Shown here piece by piece: positions 7,594 to 17,712 of a DNA stretch of 64,000 nt. The notes beneath the pieces are model-generated. The model was not told the origin of the DNA. It worked only from the letters and a program-made list of their open reading frames with translations, and made no database searches. Positions within the stretch are counted from its first letter, which is position 1. Every line of letters starts with the position of its first letter. The position numbers and the translations under genes were made by a program. The stretch is from NCBI GenBank assembly GCA_947444925.1, contig CANFBW010000004.1, forward strand, positions 1-64,000, written 5' to 3'. This DNA comes from Flavobacteriales bacterium. Lineage in GTDB: Bacteria; Bacteroidota; Bacteroidia; Flavobacteriales_C; GCA-002722245.

Positions 7594-10407
7594 TTAAATA
7601 CTTTGTTTTAAAAATCCAGAAGTGTATGTTTTACCCTTCTTCACCATTTCTTCGGGCGTGCCCTGAAAAACAATTTGTCCGCCGTCTTCACCGCCTTCCG
7701 GACCAACGTCAATGATCCAATCGGCACATTTGATTACTTCCATGTTGTGTTCGATCAGCCACAAGGAGTTGCCGTTGTTGATGAGTTGTTCAAATGCGAG
7801 GAGCAAGTTACGAATATCATGGATATGTAATCCTGTTGTTGGTTCGTCAAAGATAAAAAGTGTTGACGATGCTGCGGCTCCCTTGGCTAAAAATGAGGCG
7901 AGCTTAATGCGCTGCGCTTCGCCACCACTCAAGGTGCTGGAGGATTGGCCAAGAGTGATGTAACCCAAGCCTATTTCTTGTAAGGGCTGTAGTTTATTGA
8001 CAATGCGCTGATCAGCGTTGCTTTTGCCGGCTTTCAAGGCCGTGCCTTTAAAGAATTCAAGCGCATCATCAACGGTAAGGTTTAAAATATCGTTTACATT
8101 TTTGTCGTGGTATTTCACCTCTAAAATTTCTTCTTTGAAGCGCTTTCCATTGCATTCGTCGCATAGCAAACTTACGTCGGCCATGAATTGCATTGAAATA
8201 GTGACGCTGCCTTCTCCTTCGCATTTTTCGCAGCGTCCGCCATCAACGTTAAATGAAAAATGCGATGGTTTGTACCCTCGTGCTTTGCACAAAGGGAGTT
8301 CAGAAAAAATATTTCGGATGTCGTCGTAGGCCTTTAAAAAAGTAACTGGATTAGAACGGGAGCTCTTTCCAATGGGGTTTTGATCAATGAATTCCACCGC
8401 TTTAAGTCGGTGGATGTCGCCCGATACCTGTCCGTTTTTACCTCCCGCTACTTTGTTGATTTGATTAAGTATTTCCTTGTAGGCAATGTCTTGGATCAAA
8501 GTGGATTTTCCTGATCCGCTCACCCCAGTGATGACAGTGAGCACTTCTAAGGGCAGGTCCACACTCACTTTTTGGAGGTTGTGCATTGTGGCGTCGTGTA
8601 GCCCAACTTTGTATTTCCACTTTCTTCTTTGCGATGGAGTGGGTATCGACAGTTTGCCGCTGAGGTACTGAGTGGTTAAACTTTTTTTAGTCGACAGTAA
8701 TTCTTTGTGTGTACCAGCGAAAACAATTTCGCCGCCGTGTGTGCCTGCCATCGGACCGATGTCGATGAGGTAATCGGCTTCCTTCATAATATCAGGATCG
8801 TGCTCCACAACGATGACGGTGTTGCCTAGATTGCGGAGTGATTTCAGTACTTTTAGCAAGCGCTGCGTGTCACGCGAATGCAGTCCGATACTTGGTTCAT
8901 CGAGTACATACATAGAGCCTACTAATGATGAGCCCAGTGAGGTAGCCAAATGAATTCTTTGCGATTCGCCACCCGATAAAGTGTGGGAAGGACGTGATAA
9001 GTTCAAGTAGCCTAGGCCTACATCCATGAGGTATTGCAGACGGCTGTTGATTTCTTCGAGCAAACGTTTTGCTATGGTTTGATCGTTTTTGCTGAGTTTG
9101 ATTTGCGTAAAAAACGTTTGCAGTTCGTGGATGGGTGCTGTGGTTAAATCCAAAATATTTTTGTTGTGCACCTTCACCCATGATGCTTCTTTGCGCAACT
9201 TGCTACCGTGGCAATCCATGCAATTTGTACGTCCGCGGTAGCGCGCGAGCATTACGCGGTATTGAATTTTATAAAGTTTGCTTTCTACATATTCAAAAAA
9301 ACCGTAAATGCCTTTGAAGTGTTTGCAGCCCTTCCACAATAGAGATTTTTCTTTCTCGTTGAGCTCATTGTAGGGGCGGTGAACGGGGAAATCGGCTTTT
9401 TCGGCGTTGTTGATCAGTTTGGTTTTCCATTCGCTCATTTTATCGCCTTTCCAGCAGGCAACAGCGTCTTCATAAACAGAGAGGTTGGGGTTGGGAATGA
9501 CGAGGTCTTCAGAGATGCCGAGAACTTGTCCGAATCCTTCGCAGGTAGGGCAAGCGCCGAGAGGACTATTGGGGTTAAAAAAATGAGGATTGGGTTCAGT
9601 GAATTTAATGCCGTCGGCTTCAAATACGTTCGAAAAAGTTTCACTTCGCACTTTGTCTTTGCTGTGGATTTCAATTTCACAATACCCATTTCCCACTTGA
9701 AAGGCGGTTTGAATGGAATCCTCAATTTGCGACAAAAAATCGTCCTCGTTAGAAACGCTAAAGCGATCGATCACCACGGCAATTATTGTGGTGCCTACTT
9801 TTTTGAGCAAGGCTTTGTCTATGAGTGCTGCATCGGTTTTAAGTATTTCGCTTTCGATTTTAACGCGCTCGAAACCTTCTTTAATGAGGTTTTGTAAAAA
9901 TTCTTCTGCGCTGTAATCTCCTGCATTAACAGGCGCTAAAAGCAATCCGCGTTGTGCAGGATGTTTTTTCAGAAAATCAACGACATCTTGCACATTGTGT
10001 TTTTTCACTTCTTTTCCTGATTCGGGAGAAAAGGTTTTGCCTATGCGCGCAAAGAGAATTCGCAAATATTCGCCAATTTCAGTGCTCGATCCAACAGAAG
10101 ACCGCGAGTTTTTGGTACTAACTTTTTGTTCAATGGCGATGCTCGGCGAAAGGCCTTTGATGTAATCTACGTCAGGTTTGTTTATCCGTCCAAGAAATTG
10201 GCGGGCGTACGAAGACAAACTTTCTACGTAACGACGCTGTCCTTCAGCATATATGGTGTCAAAAGCCAATGACGATTTGCCTGATCCTGATAAGCCAGTG
10301 ATGACTACTAATTTGTTGCGCGGAATAACAACATCAATATTTTTGAGGTTGTGCACGCGTGCACCTTTGATAATGATGAATTTTTTAGGGTCGTGGTTTT
10401 CGGGCAT
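7594..10407 (-). CDS. uvrA: Excinuclease ABC subunit A
   Basis: DNA damage sensor of nucleotide excision repair, a dimeric ABC-type ATPase that loads UvrB. It has two ATPase modules: Walker [10 protein letters not shown] near residue 35 and GVSGSGKST near 640, each with an ABC signature (LSGGESQRI and LSGGEAQRI), and zinc-binding cysteine clusters ([34 protein letters not shown]). About 937 residues is the normal family length. I start at the ATG at 10407; a TTG two codons earlier overlaps a TATCTTTG promoter box. uvrB is in the same window (29267-31288); uvrC is not seen. Confidence 0.97.
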   Translation of the reverse strand: MPENHDPKKFIIIKGARVHNLKNIDVVIPRNKLVVITGLSGSGKSSLAFDTIYAEGQRRYVESLSSYARQFLGRINKPDVDYIKGLSPSIAIEQKVSTKNSRSSVGSSTEIGEYLRILFARIGKTFSPESGKEVKKHNVQDVVDFLKKHPAQRGLLLAPVNAGDYSAEEFLQNLIKEGFERVKIESEILKTDAALIDKALLKKVGTTIIAVVIDRFSVSNEDDFLSQIEDSIQTAFQVGNGYCEIEIHSKDKVRSETFSNVFEADGIKFTEPNPHFFNPNSPLGACPTCEGFGQVLGISEDLVIPNPNLSVYEDAVACWKGDKMSEWKTKLINNAEKADFPVHRPYNELNEKEKSLLWKGCKHFKGIYGFFEYVESKLYKIQYRVMLARYRGRTNCMDCHGSKLRKEASWVKVHNKNILDLTTAPIHELQTFFTQIKLSKNDQTIAKRLLEEINSRLQYLMDVGLGYLNLSRPSHTLSGGESQRIHLATSLGSSLVGSMYVLDEPSIGLHSRDTQRLLKVLKSLRNLGNTVIVVEHDPDIMKEADYLIDIGPMAGTHGGEIVFAGTHKELLSTKKSLTTQYLSGKLSIPTPSQRRKWKYKVGLHDATMHNLQKVSVDLPLEVLTVITGVSGSGKSTLIQDIAYKEILNQINKVAGGKNGQVSGDIHRLKAVEFIDQNPIGKSSRSNPVTFLKAYDDIRNIFSELPLCKARGYKPSHFSFNVDGGRCEKCEGEGSVTISMQFMADVSLLCDECNGKRFKEEILEVKYHDKNVNDILNLTVDDALEFFKGTALKAGKSNADQRIVNKLQPLQEIGLGYITLGQSSSTLSGGEAQRIKLASFLAKGAAASSTLFIFDEPTTGLHIHDIRNLLLAFEQLINNGNSLWLIEHNMEVIKCADWIIDVGPEGGEDGGQIVFQGTPEEMVKKGKTYTSGFLKQSI

Positions 10408-10410
10408 GGA

Positions 10411-10418
10411 CAAAGATA
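10411..10418 (-). promoter_or_regulatory. Putative -7 box of uvrA, leaderless spacing
   Basis: TATCTTTG on the minus strand followed by TCC and the uvrA ATG at 10407. It supports that ATG over the TTG start two codons upstream. Confidence 0.5.
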
Positions 10419-10426
10419 CTCAGTAA

Positions 10427-11248
10427 TTAGCTTGGAAAAATAACATCTTGCGTTGTGCTGACATTCTCGATTTTCAGGGTCAACACTGGTTGCTTTCTTT
10501 TGGCGACGATATCTTCGCTCACGCTTCCAAAAAGCAGGTGTGATAAGGCACTGCGCCCATGGGTTTCAATCATCAAGAGTTCGGGTGTGGCTTCATTGCA
10601 GTAATAGTCAATGCCTTCTTCTACTGATGCGGCATTGATAACTTTACAGGTGCAGCCTTTCAAGTTGTTGTAGTTTGCGAAGTCTCGCATCAATTGTAAG
10701 CTGTAAGCAGTAGTTTCAAAATGATCGGGCGTGATGACTTTGAGTAAATGTATTTCGGGATGGTAAAGTTCAATAAAAGACTTTGCTCTTTTGAAGGAAA
10801 GGTTGGCTTCATTAAAAAAGTTGGAGCAAAACACGAGGGTGTTGAGTTCGAAATGTGGAGTGCTTTCCTTTACGATCAGCAATGGTAATGAATTGCTCTT
10901 CATTACCTTGTCGGTGTTGCTGCCGTATATTTCGTCGCGCGTGGTGCGTTCGCCATGACTGCCCATCACGATGAGGTCAATGTTGTTTTTATTGCTATAG
11001 TCGTCAATGGCTTGTGCGATAGACGGATTTACTTTTACTGCATCAATCAGTTTTAGGCTTGCTAAGCTTTTCAGTTGAAAGAGTTCCAAAAATTTCTTGT
11101 TGATTTCGGCATTGCTTTCTGCGTCAGGGGACGCTGTGATGTGCAACATGTGTATTTCTGCATTTGCTTTTTGAGCAATGTTGGCCGCCACACTCAAGGC
11201 GTTGTAGGAGAAAGAGGAGAAATCTACCGGCACTAAAATTTTTTGCAT
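10427..11248 (-). CDS. Universal stress protein, tandem UspA domains
   Basis: Cytoplasmic protein of about 273 residues with two UspA folds. The first begins MQKILVPVDFSSFSYNAL and contains IDLIVMGSHGERT. The second half ends with ELLMIETHGRSALSHLLFGSVSEDIV, close to the G-x2-G-x9-G(S/T) ATP-binding motif. Two-domain Usp proteins are common in Bacteroidota and are linked to stress survival; the ligand cannot be read from sequence. An ATG three codons upstream (11257) is equally possible. It is transcribed toward uvrA. Confidence 0.88.
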   Translation of the reverse strand: MQKILVPVDFSSFSYNALSVAANIAQKANAEIHMLHITASPDAESNAEINKKFLELFQLKSLASLKLIDAVKVNPSIAQAIDDYSNKNNIDLIVMGSHGERTTRDEIYGSNTDKVMKSNSLPLLIVKESTPHFELNTLVFCSNFFNEANLSFKRAKSFIELYHPEIHLLKVITPDHFETTAYSLQLMRDFANYNNLKGCTCKVINAASVEEGIDYYCNEATPELLMIETHGRSALSHLLFGSVSEDIVAKRKQPVLTLKIENVSTTQDVIFPS

Positions 11249-11460
11249 GTTTTGCATTTTTTTATTGAAATTTCAACTGTCAGATCATGAGGGTCAAGAT
11301 GTAAAAATAATCAATTTGTAGCGGAAAGGAGAAGGCTTTTCTGAAAAAAGAATATGGTCTCAAAAACCTTCTTAAATGAATTTGGTTTAATTTGTTTTGA
11401 TCGCAAATGGGGTTTTGAGCTAACACGCATGGGTTTTTGATTGAAATGGAGTTGATGCGT

Positions 11461-11570
11461 TACTTTTGAAAGCAGTATTGAAGAATTGCAAGCCTTTGAG
11501 AACAAATAAATAATATAAAATTAATGCAGTATTAACAGCGGTTCCCTGAGACTTGGGGACGGTTTTTTTA
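11461..11570 (+). ncRNA. Candidate small RNA or leader upstream of the dapA operon
   Basis: A TACTTTTG box at 11461-11468 has TTTTTG 21 bases upstream, which fits the Bacteroidota -33/-7 promoter pattern. About 75 bases later comes a hairpin (GTTCCC at 11541, GGGGAC at 11555, one wobble pair) followed by GG and seven T. No open frame fits in between. A second box (11611-11618) drives the next gene, so this may be a separate RNA of roughly 95 nt ending near 11569. It matches no RNA family I recognise. The 377-base gap between genes holds nothing else I can name. Confidence 0.3.
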
Positions 11571-11610
11571 TGTTTTGTGTTGTGGACTGATTTTTTTTGT
11601 CTTGATTGCT

Positions 11611-11618
11611 TACATTTG
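11611..11618 (+). promoter_or_regulatory. Putative -7 box of the DUF6913-like/dapA operon
   Basis: TACATTTG lies 16 bases before the ATG at 11635. The same 16-base distance is seen at the desaturase and OmpA genes. Confidence 0.45.
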
Positions 11619-11634
11619 CTTACTGTTTTTAGCA

Positions 11635-12180
11635 ATGGGATTTTTAGACGACATAAGACTAAAGTTGGCTGAACGGATGCGTAAATCATCCGCTTCAACT
11701 GAGCGTCAGCAGGTTCCGGTGGGGCTGAATGATGCTAAGACCTGTGCTATTCTGTACCGTGCTGATGATGCGGAGCAAGATGAACTGGTAAAAAAATACG
11801 TGAAGTATTTGCGTGATTATAAGCTCACAGTGAAAGCTTTGGGTTATTTTGATCTGCCTAAAATGCCCGATGGTGTGAATCCGAAGCTGGAGTATGATTA
11901 TTTCACAAAAAAGGATTTAAATTTGCTGCTGCAGCCAGGCGGAAAAATTGTCGCTAATTTTATTGAAGAACCTTACGATATATTGATTGATACAAGCATT
12001 ACTGCTTTTTTTCCTTTCAAACACATCGTGAGTCTTTCGCAAGCGAAATTTAAAGTGGGCCGCAAGGAATTGGATTACAGTGACTGTTTTGATCTTATGA
12101 TCAAGGTGGAAGAAGGAAAAGATTTGCGTTATTTGTTGCGGAACATCGATCATTATTTGAACATTATTAATAAAGGATAA
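11635..12180 (+). CDS. DUF6913-like protein of unknown function
   Basis: A 181-residue soluble protein starting MGFLDDIRLKLAERMRKSSA. The central part (CAILYRADDAEQDELVKKYV, LTVKALGYFD) and the C-terminal part (YDILIDTSITAFFPFKHIVS, AKFKVGRKELDY, LRYLLRNIDHYL) resemble a Bacteroidota family annotated DUF6913 that is often found next to dapA; that family link is from memory. An upstream in-frame hydrophobic stretch is open but lies inside the promoter region, so I use the ATG at 11635. One base separates it from dapA, so they are co-transcribed. Confidence 0.82.
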   Translation: MGFLDDIRLKLAERMRKSSASTERQQVPVGLNDAKTCAILYRADDAEQDELVKKYVKYLRDYKLTVKALGYFDLPKMPDGVNPKLEYDYFTKKDLNLLLQPGGKIVANFIEEPYDILIDTSITAFFPFKHIVSLSQAKFKVGRKELDYSDCFDLMIKVEEGKDLRYLLRNIDHYLNIINKG

Positions 12181-12181
12181 T

Positions 12182-13051
12182 ATGTCTATTGACTTGAAAG
12201 GAACAGGAGTGGCGCTAGTAACACCATTTACCAAAAATAATGAGGTGGATTACGTAGCATTGGAAAAATTGGTTCAACACGTGATCAGCGGTGGCGTAAA
12301 TTACCTTGTGGTATTAGGTACCACAGGTGAATCTGTTACATTGTCAAAAGAAGAAAAGAAAAAGGTAGTAGCCAAGGTAATCGCTGTGAATGCAGGGGGA
12401 CTGCCGGTGGTGCTCGGACTCGGTGGGAATCATACTGCAGAGTTATTGAGTGAACTAAAGCATACTGATTTAACTGGAATTGACGCGCTGCTTAGCGTTT
12501 CACCAGCCTATAACCGTCCATCTCAAGAAGGTATTTACCAACATTATGCAGCATTGGCGCAAAAATCACCTTTGCCTATTTTGTTGTACAACGTTCCAAC
12601 ACGAACTGGCGCCACAGTAGAAGTTGAAACCACTTTGCGCTTGGCCAAAGAATTTAAAAATATAGTAGCGATGAAAGATGCGTCGGCGGGGGTTCAGCAA
12701 TGCATGGACATGTTGTATGGCGCTCCGGAAGGCTTTGTGGTAACGTCGGGTGACGATAGTTTGGCTTTGCCAATGATGGCTTTGGGTGCGCAAGGATTAA
12801 TTTCTGTGATTGCGAATGCCTACCCAGCCGAAACAGCCGCTATTGTAAATGCGGCGCTCAAAGGAGATTTTGCTACTGCGCGTGCAATGCATTATAAATT
12901 GATGCCGGTGATGAAAGTGATTTTTGAAGACGGCAATCCAGCTGGTGTAAAATATTTCTTGCACAAATTGGGACTAATGGAAAACGTATTGCGTTTGCCT
13001 TTGGTTTCTGTTAAAAAAGAAACCGCAGCGAAAATTGACAAAATGTTTTAG
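12182..13051 (+). CDS. dapA: 4-hydroxy-tetrahydrodipicolinate synthase
   Basis: Condenses pyruvate and aspartate semialdehyde, the first committed step of diaminopimelate/lysine synthesis. A TIM-barrel aldolase of 289 residues. Visible motifs are GTTGES near residues 44-49 (pyruvate binding), YNVPTRTG with the catalytic Tyr near 134-141, and the Schiff-base lysine in MKDASAG near 161-163. It is the second gene of an operon with the DUF6913-like gene one base upstream. Confidence 0.96.
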   Translation: MSIDLKGTGVALVTPFTKNNEVDYVALEKLVQHVISGGVNYLVVLGTTGESVTLSKEEKKKVVAKVIAVNAGGLPVVLGLGGNHTAELLSELKHTDLTGIDALLSVSPAYNRPSQEGIYQHYAALAQKSPLPILLYNVPTRTGATVEVETTLRLAKEFKNIVAMKDASAGVQQCMDMLYGAPEGFVVTSGDDSLALPMMALGAQGLISVIANAYPAETAAIVNAALKGDFATARAMHYKLMPVMKVIFEDGNPAGVKYFLHKLGLMENVLRLPLVSVKKETAAKIDKMF

Positions 13052-13092
13052 AGAATACATCTCTGCAATTACCATTTTACAGCGAGTGAGAT

Positions 13093-14478
13093 ATGAGTGA
13101 GCACTCTGAAAATAACGATTACCTTTCTCTACATCAATTGTCGTTGCACATTAAAGATGCCATAGAAGGTAATTTTATGCAACAAATATGGGTGGTTGCT
13201 GAGATTGCGGCGATGAGCGTCAATCAGGGGAGTGGTCATTGTTATCTTGAATTGGTAGAAAAGAACGAAAGAACACTTTTGGCAAAAATGAGGGCGAACA
13301 TTTGGTCCTTCAAGTTGCAAAATATTCTCGGTAAATTTTTTCAGGTAACAGGAAGTCCGCTGCAGCAGGGGATGAAAACATTGCTATTGGTTGAGGTGCA
13401 ATATCATGCCGTGTACGGAACGAGTTTGAATATTGTGGGGGTTGATCCGAGTTATTCTTTGGGAGAGTTGGCCCGACGCAAGCGCGAGATTATTGATCGC
13501 CTAGAAGTAGAGGGCTTAATCGAGCAAAATAAAAAATTGAATTTTCCTTTGGTGCCGCAGCGCATCGCTCTCATTTCCTCGGAAACGGCTGCGGGCTTTG
13601 AAGATTTTGTAAATCAACTCAGTAATAATCCATACGGCTATCACCTCGAATTAAAAATTTTTCCAGCTGTGATGCAGGGTGACAAAACGGAGTCGTCGGT
13701 ATTGCAGGCCTTGTCAAAAATAGCGGCAAAGAAAGAAGCTTTCGATGTCGTTGTGATCACGCGTGGCGGAGGTTCTTCGGTGGAGTTGAGCGCTTTTGAT
13801 AGTTATGAATTGGGTAAAGCCATTGCACTTTTCCCCTTACCAGTATTGACGGGCATAGGTCATGAACGCGACGAAAGTGTTGCTGATTTGGTGGCTTATA
13901 AAAAGCTAAAAACGCCTACGGCTGTAGCTGAATTCCTTATTTCTGCCTATATCACTTTTGAAGAAATGCTGATAGACGCCAAGCAAAGAGTGAAGGAGTT
14001 GATGCAAACGCAATTGCTAAAGGAGCAAGTTCGTGTCAAAGATGCGTCGAATGTCATCACACGAAAGTCGCAAGCATATATAGCCAAGCGCCGATTACAA
14101 CTCAGTAAAGTATCGCGTGATCTTCAAGAGGGTGCGGTGAAATACACTGTGGTAAAACAAAGAGCGTTGGATCAACGCAAAATGAAGGTGTCGGTGGAAA
14201 CTTCGCGTTTGCTCAAACAAAGAGAGTATCAAATAAAAACAGTGCAGCAAGCTGTGTTGGTCAACAGCGCCGCTTTTGTTCAGAAAAAGCAACACAACAT
14301 CGCTTTGTTGGCTGCAAAGGTTGCATTGCTTGATCCTGCAAAAGTTGTGGCGCGCGGATATACATTGACTTACATTAGGGGAAAAGTGTTGACGTCGACC
14401 CAAGATTTAAAACTTGGCGATCTTTTGGTGACGCAATTTAAAGACGGAAAGGTAGAAAGTAAAATAACAGAGCTATGA
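13093..14478 (+). CDS. xseA: Exodeoxyribonuclease VII large subunit
   Basis: Catalytic subunit of the single-strand exonuclease that degrades DNA to short oligonucleotides. It has an N-terminal OB fold (IWVVAEIAAMSVNQGSGHCY), the XseA core with FPLVPQRIALISSETAAGFED and VITRGGGSSVELSAFDSYEL, PVLTGIGHERDESVADLVA, then a long coiled-coil region (about residues 290-410) and the C-terminal VARGYTLTY motif. 461 residues is normal. It overlaps xseB by 4 bases (ATGA), which points to translational coupling. Confidence 0.96.
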   Translation: MSEHSENNDYLSLHQLSLHIKDAIEGNFMQQIWVVAEIAAMSVNQGSGHCYLELVEKNERTLLAKMRANIWSFKLQNILGKFFQVTGSPLQQGMKTLLLVEVQYHAVYGTSLNIVGVDPSYSLGELARRKREIIDRLEVEGLIEQNKKLNFPLVPQRIALISSETAAGFEDFVNQLSNNPYGYHLELKIFPAVMQGDKTESSVLQALSKIAAKKEAFDVVVITRGGGSSVELSAFDSYELGKAIALFPLPVLTGIGHERDESVADLVAYKKLKTPTAVAEFLISAYITFEEMLIDAKQRVKELMQTQLLKEQVRVKDASNVITRKSQAYIAKRRLQLSKVSRDLQEGAVKYTVVKQRALDQRKMKVSVETSRLLKQREYQIKTVQQAVLVNSAAFVQKKQHNIALLAAKVALLDPAKVVARGYTLTYIRGKVLTSTQDLKLGDLLVTQFKDGKVESKITEL

Positions 14479-14675
14479 CAAAAAAGAAAACAGGATATGC
14501 CGCAGCTATAGATGAGTTGGAGGCTATTGTATTGAAAATTGAAGGGGAAGAAGTGGATGTAGATGAGTTGGCAGAAAATGTCAAACGAGCCTTAGAACTG
14601 ATCAAAACCTGTAACCTTAAATTGAAAAACACCGAAGAAGAGGTAAGTCGCATACTCAAGGAAATTGGGGAGTAA
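14475..14675 (+). CDS. xseB: Exodeoxyribonuclease VII small subunit
   Basis: A 66-residue helical subunit that binds along the XseA coiled coil in multiple copies. It has the family pattern YAAAIDELEAIVLKIEGEEV followed by DELAENVKRALELIKTCNLKL and EEVSRILKE. It starts within the xseA stop codon (ATGA). Confidence 0.94.
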   Translation: MTKKKTGYAAAIDELEAIVLKIEGEEVDVDELAENVKRALELIKTCNLKLKNTEEEVSRILKEIGE

Positions 14676-14716
14676 TGATTTAATGATAATTTTACACTAA
14701 AGCCTTTTATTCTTAG

Positions 14717-14724
14717 TAAATTCG
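14717..14724 (+). promoter_or_regulatory. Putative -7 box of the antiporter gene, leaderless spacing
   Basis: TAAATTCG (TAnnTTCG variant) followed by CAGC and the GTG at 14729. It supports the GTG start over the ATG at 14738. Confidence 0.45.
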
Positions 14725-14728
14725 CAGC

Positions 14729-16999
14729 GTGAATGGAATGAAAAACATATTGTTTTATGTCATCGTAACGGGGGTGTTTCTTTTTGCGATGTATTCCATC
14801 GTCGGTCAAGGGGAGGCTTTTGAACTGACAAAGATTACCACAGAGGCGAAGTTCAATTCAATCGATGGATTTGATCAAGCGAAAAGTACTTTGATTGAAA
14901 ATCTCTCGCATCCCTTGGCGATTTTATTGCTGCAAATCATTACGATTATTGTTGTTGCGCGCATATTTTCCTTTCTTTTTCGAAAAATTGGACAGCCCAC
15001 GGTTATTGGTGAGATTTTGGCGGGAATCTTTTTGGGGCCGTCCTTTGTGGGATGGTATTTTCCTGAGTTTTCGTCGTTTTTATTTCCGCTGCGGTCTATC
15101 CCTAATTTGCAGTTTTTGAGTCAAGTAGGACTCATCCTTTTTATGTTTATTGTTGGAATGGAACTGGATTTGAAAGTCTTGCGAAAGAAGGCTTCAGAAG
15201 CAGTGATCATTAGTCATGCAAGTATTATTTTCCCTTTTGCATTGGGCATGGGCTTGTCTTACTTTATGTATGAGTCATTCGCTCCGGCAAATGTTAAGTT
15301 TTTATCTTTTTCACTCTTCATTGGTATTGCGATGAGCATCACCGCTTTTCCTGTTTTGGCGCGTATCGTGCAGGAAAGGCAATTGTCGAAAACAAAGCTG
15401 GGCGCATTGGTCATCACTTGTGCGGCAGCAGATGACATCACGGCTTGGTGTATTTTGGCAGCGGTAATCGCAATTGTTAAAGCAGGGTCGGTAGTGAGTT
15501 CAATTTACATTATCGCAATGGCTGTGGCTTATGTGGTATTGATGTTGAAAGTGATTCAGCCTTTTTTGAAACGAATTGGCGATGTCAACGCAAAACAAGA
15601 TACGTTGAGCAAGCCTGTGGTAGCCATTTTTTTTGCCATTCTCTTGTTGTCGTCATACGTTACTGAAGTAATAGGTATTCACGCATTGTTTGGCGCTTTT
15701 ATGGCGGGAGTGATTATGCCTCCCAATTTGCACTTTCGCAATATCTTTGTGGAAAAAGTGGAAGATGTGTCCTTGGTGCTCTTGCTGCCTTTGTTCTTTG
15801 TGGTGACCGGTTTGAAAACGCAAATTGGTTTGCTGAACGATATTCACTTGTGGGAAATTTGCGGTGTCATCATTACTGTTGCGGTTACTGGTAAGTTCTT
15901 GGGGAGTGCTCTTGCAGCGCGCTACGTGGGGCAGTCGTGGAAGGAAAGTTTGACCATAGGAGCGTTTATGAATACGCGTGGTTTGATGGAGTTGGTGGTG
16001 CTCAATATTGGTTTCGACTTGGGTGTTTTGTCGCCTCAAATTTTTGCGATGATGGTGATTATGGCACTGGTAACGACCTTTATGACTGGGCCAGCACTCG
16101 ACTTGATTAACTTTTTATTTAAAGAAAAAAATCTCGAACTGTTGGAGGAAGAAGGTCCGCGCAAATACAAAATTTTGTTTTCTTTTGGTGATCCTGAGCG
16201 CGGAAAAAGCATGGTGCATTTGGCCAATAGTTTGGTGCACAAGTATCAAAATGAATCAACGGTGTCGGCTATGCATTTGCGACTGAGTAATGAGTTGCAC
16301 CAATACAATATGTTGGAGTTTGAGCGTGTGAATTTTCGCCCTATTAAAAGAGAAGCTGCAAAGTTGAATCTGCCTATTCAAACCTTGTTCAAACCAACGC
16401 TCGATATTGATAAGGAGATTGTGGAGACGGCGAATGAAGGTGGCTATGATTTGCTTATTATTGGTATGGGGCCCTCTATTTTTGAGGGGTCTTTTCTGGG
16501 TAAGATGATAGGTATTACCTCTAAAATCATCAATCCTGAAAAATTTTACAATACTATTACGGGTAAGGATTCAAATGTGGAGGGTACTACTTTTAACTCT
16601 CGTATCAATAACATTATAAAAACTACTAAAGGTTCGCTGGGTATATTTATAGACAAGGGTCTGACTAAGATTGAAATCGTTTTTATTCCAATCTTGTCGT
16701 TGGGCGATGCTTTTATACTCGATTATGCTTACCGTATGATACAAAACAATGGCGCGCGAATTAAAATCGTAGATCCATTGGGTGTGATTCAAAATAATAT
16801 TGCTTTTCAAAATATTATTAATTCAATTGAACAGCAATATCCAATGCACTTGTCTTTCCTTGGAGAAAGTGCCATTGATAAAGATTATCTAGCTACTATG
16901 GATATGATGGTGGTGAGTATGGATAGTTGGAAACGCTTGATGGACGGGCGTAGTGAGTGGTTGGTCAACGCTCCGTCAGTGTTGGTGGTGAAACCCTAA
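14729..16999 (+). CDS. Cation:proton antiporter (CPA2) with C-terminal Usp-like domain
   Basis: Inner-membrane monovalent cation/proton exchanger. After a first membrane segment (residues 6-26) and a short periplasmic stretch come about 12 more membrane helices (about residues 55-455) with CPA2 landmarks: GQPTVIGEILAGIFLGPS, FMFIVGMELD and the ion-site region CAAADDITAWC, plus FMAGVIMP and FFVVTGLKTQIG. The last 290 residues are cytoplasmic and resemble universal stress protein modules (YDLLIIGMGPSIFEGSF), as in other Bacteroidota KefB/NapA-like proteins. The start is a GTG. Substrate ion (Na+ or K+) is not determinable. Confidence 0.9.
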   Translation: MNGMKNILFYVIVTGVFLFAMYSIVGQGEAFELTKITTEAKFNSIDGFDQAKSTLIENLSHPLAILLLQIITIIVVARIFSFLFRKIGQPTVIGEILAGIFLGPSFVGWYFPEFSSFLFPLRSIPNLQFLSQVGLILFMFIVGMELDLKVLRKKASEAVIISHASIIFPFALGMGLSYFMYESFAPANVKFLSFSLFIGIAMSITAFPVLARIVQERQLSKTKLGALVITCAAADDITAWCILAAVIAIVKAGSVVSSIYIIAMAVAYVVLMLKVIQPFLKRIGDVNAKQDTLSKPVVAIFFAILLLSSYVTEVIGIHALFGAFMAGVIMPPNLHFRNIFVEKVEDVSLVLLLPLFFVVTGLKTQIGLLNDIHLWEICGVIITVAVTGKFLGSALAARYVGQSWKESLTIGAFMNTRGLMELVVLNIGFDLGVLSPQIFAMMVIMALVTTFMTGPALDLINFLFKEKNLELLEEEGPRKYKILFSFGDPERGKSMVHLANSLVHKYQNESTVSAMHLRLSNELHQYNMLEFERVNFRPIKREAAKLNLPIQTLFKPTLDIDKEIVETANEGGYDLLIIGMGPSIFEGSFLGKMIGITSKIINPEKFYNTITGKDSNVEGTTFNSRINNIIKTTKGSLGIFIDKGLTKIEIVFIPILSLGDAFILDYAYRMIQNNGARIKIVDPLGVIQNNIAFQNIINSIEQQYPMHLSFLGESAIDKDYLATMDMMVVSMDSWKRLMDGRSEWLVNAPSVLVVKP

Positions 17000-17103
17000 A
17001 AGGCACAATCTTTGTTTTTGTAGCTTGAGCAATTAACAAATCAATGTTCATTTTTATTGTTATCATATGCGAACTACTTGTGGACAAGCTTGTAGAAGCA
17101 GCA

Positions 17104-17111
17104 TATATTTG
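17104..17111 (+). promoter_or_regulatory. Putative -7 box of the response-regulator gene
   Basis: TATATTTG, perfect TAnnTTTG, 22 bases before the ATG at 17134. It lies inside an upstream in-frame extension, which argues against the longer start. Confidence 0.45.
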
Positions 17112-17133
17112 CAGTAATTCAAAGGAAACGTTT

Positions 17134-17652
17134 ATGAGTTCAAACATTAGTTCAACACCACGCCAAATACAAGAGCAAATTGAGTTGTATCAAAAGAAAT
17201 TCAATCAAAAGAGTACAGTGTTGGTAATGGACGATGATGAAATGTGTTTGAAATTGGTGAAGCATCAATTGGAGCATCATTTTAAATCCTTAGTTGATGT
17301 GGAGTGCTGCGCTTCATACGATGAATTTTTGCAAAGTGGTAAAAAGGTTGATATTGCTGTAGTTGATTATTTTTTTGAAGATCAACAATCACAGCATGAT
17401 GGACTAGCGGTGCTCACGAAGTTGAAAGCACTTAATCCGGCAACAACAGTATACATGATGACAGGTCACAAGCAAATTAATTTGGCGGTGCAAGCAATGA
17501 AAATAGGTGCTGCCGATTATATCATCAAAGGTGATGCTGGAATTGCGCGCCTCAATGAAAATATTTTGGAATTGATTCGTCGCAAAAACACCTACAACAA
17601 AAGGGTATCTTTGCTATCCATGTTTCAAAAGCGAAGCGGACTTTTTCTCTAA
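17134..17652 (+). CDS. Single-domain response regulator (REC only)
   Basis: A 172-residue protein with a 25-residue helical lead (RQIQEQIELYQKKFNQ) and one receiver domain: acidic triad DDD at 33-35, phosphoacceptor Asp78 in IAVVDYFF, Thr in MMTGHK, and Lys in DYIIKGDAG. The conserved Lys is followed by Gly instead of the usual Pro, a trait shared with the REC protein at 26560. There is no output domain, so it likely works in a phosphorelay with the hybrid kinase that follows 60 bases downstream. Confidence 0.88.
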   Translation: MSSNISSTPRQIQEQIELYQKKFNQKSTVLVMDDDEMCLKLVKHQLEHHFKSLVDVECCASYDEFLQSGKKVDIAVVDYFFEDQQSQHDGLAVLTKLKALNPATTVYMMTGHKQINLAVQAMKIGAADYIIKGDAGIARLNENILELIRRKNTYNKRVSLLSMFQKRSGLFL

Positions 17653-17712
17653 ACTTATTTCCTGTATATTTAGCGTAAGCTGGCGTTGAAAATACGTCTT
17701 GAATAGGGAAAA

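Noticed and set aside
9379-9897. Plus-strand 172-codon frame inside uvrA
   Set aside because: Antisense shadow of a strongly conserved uvrA region.
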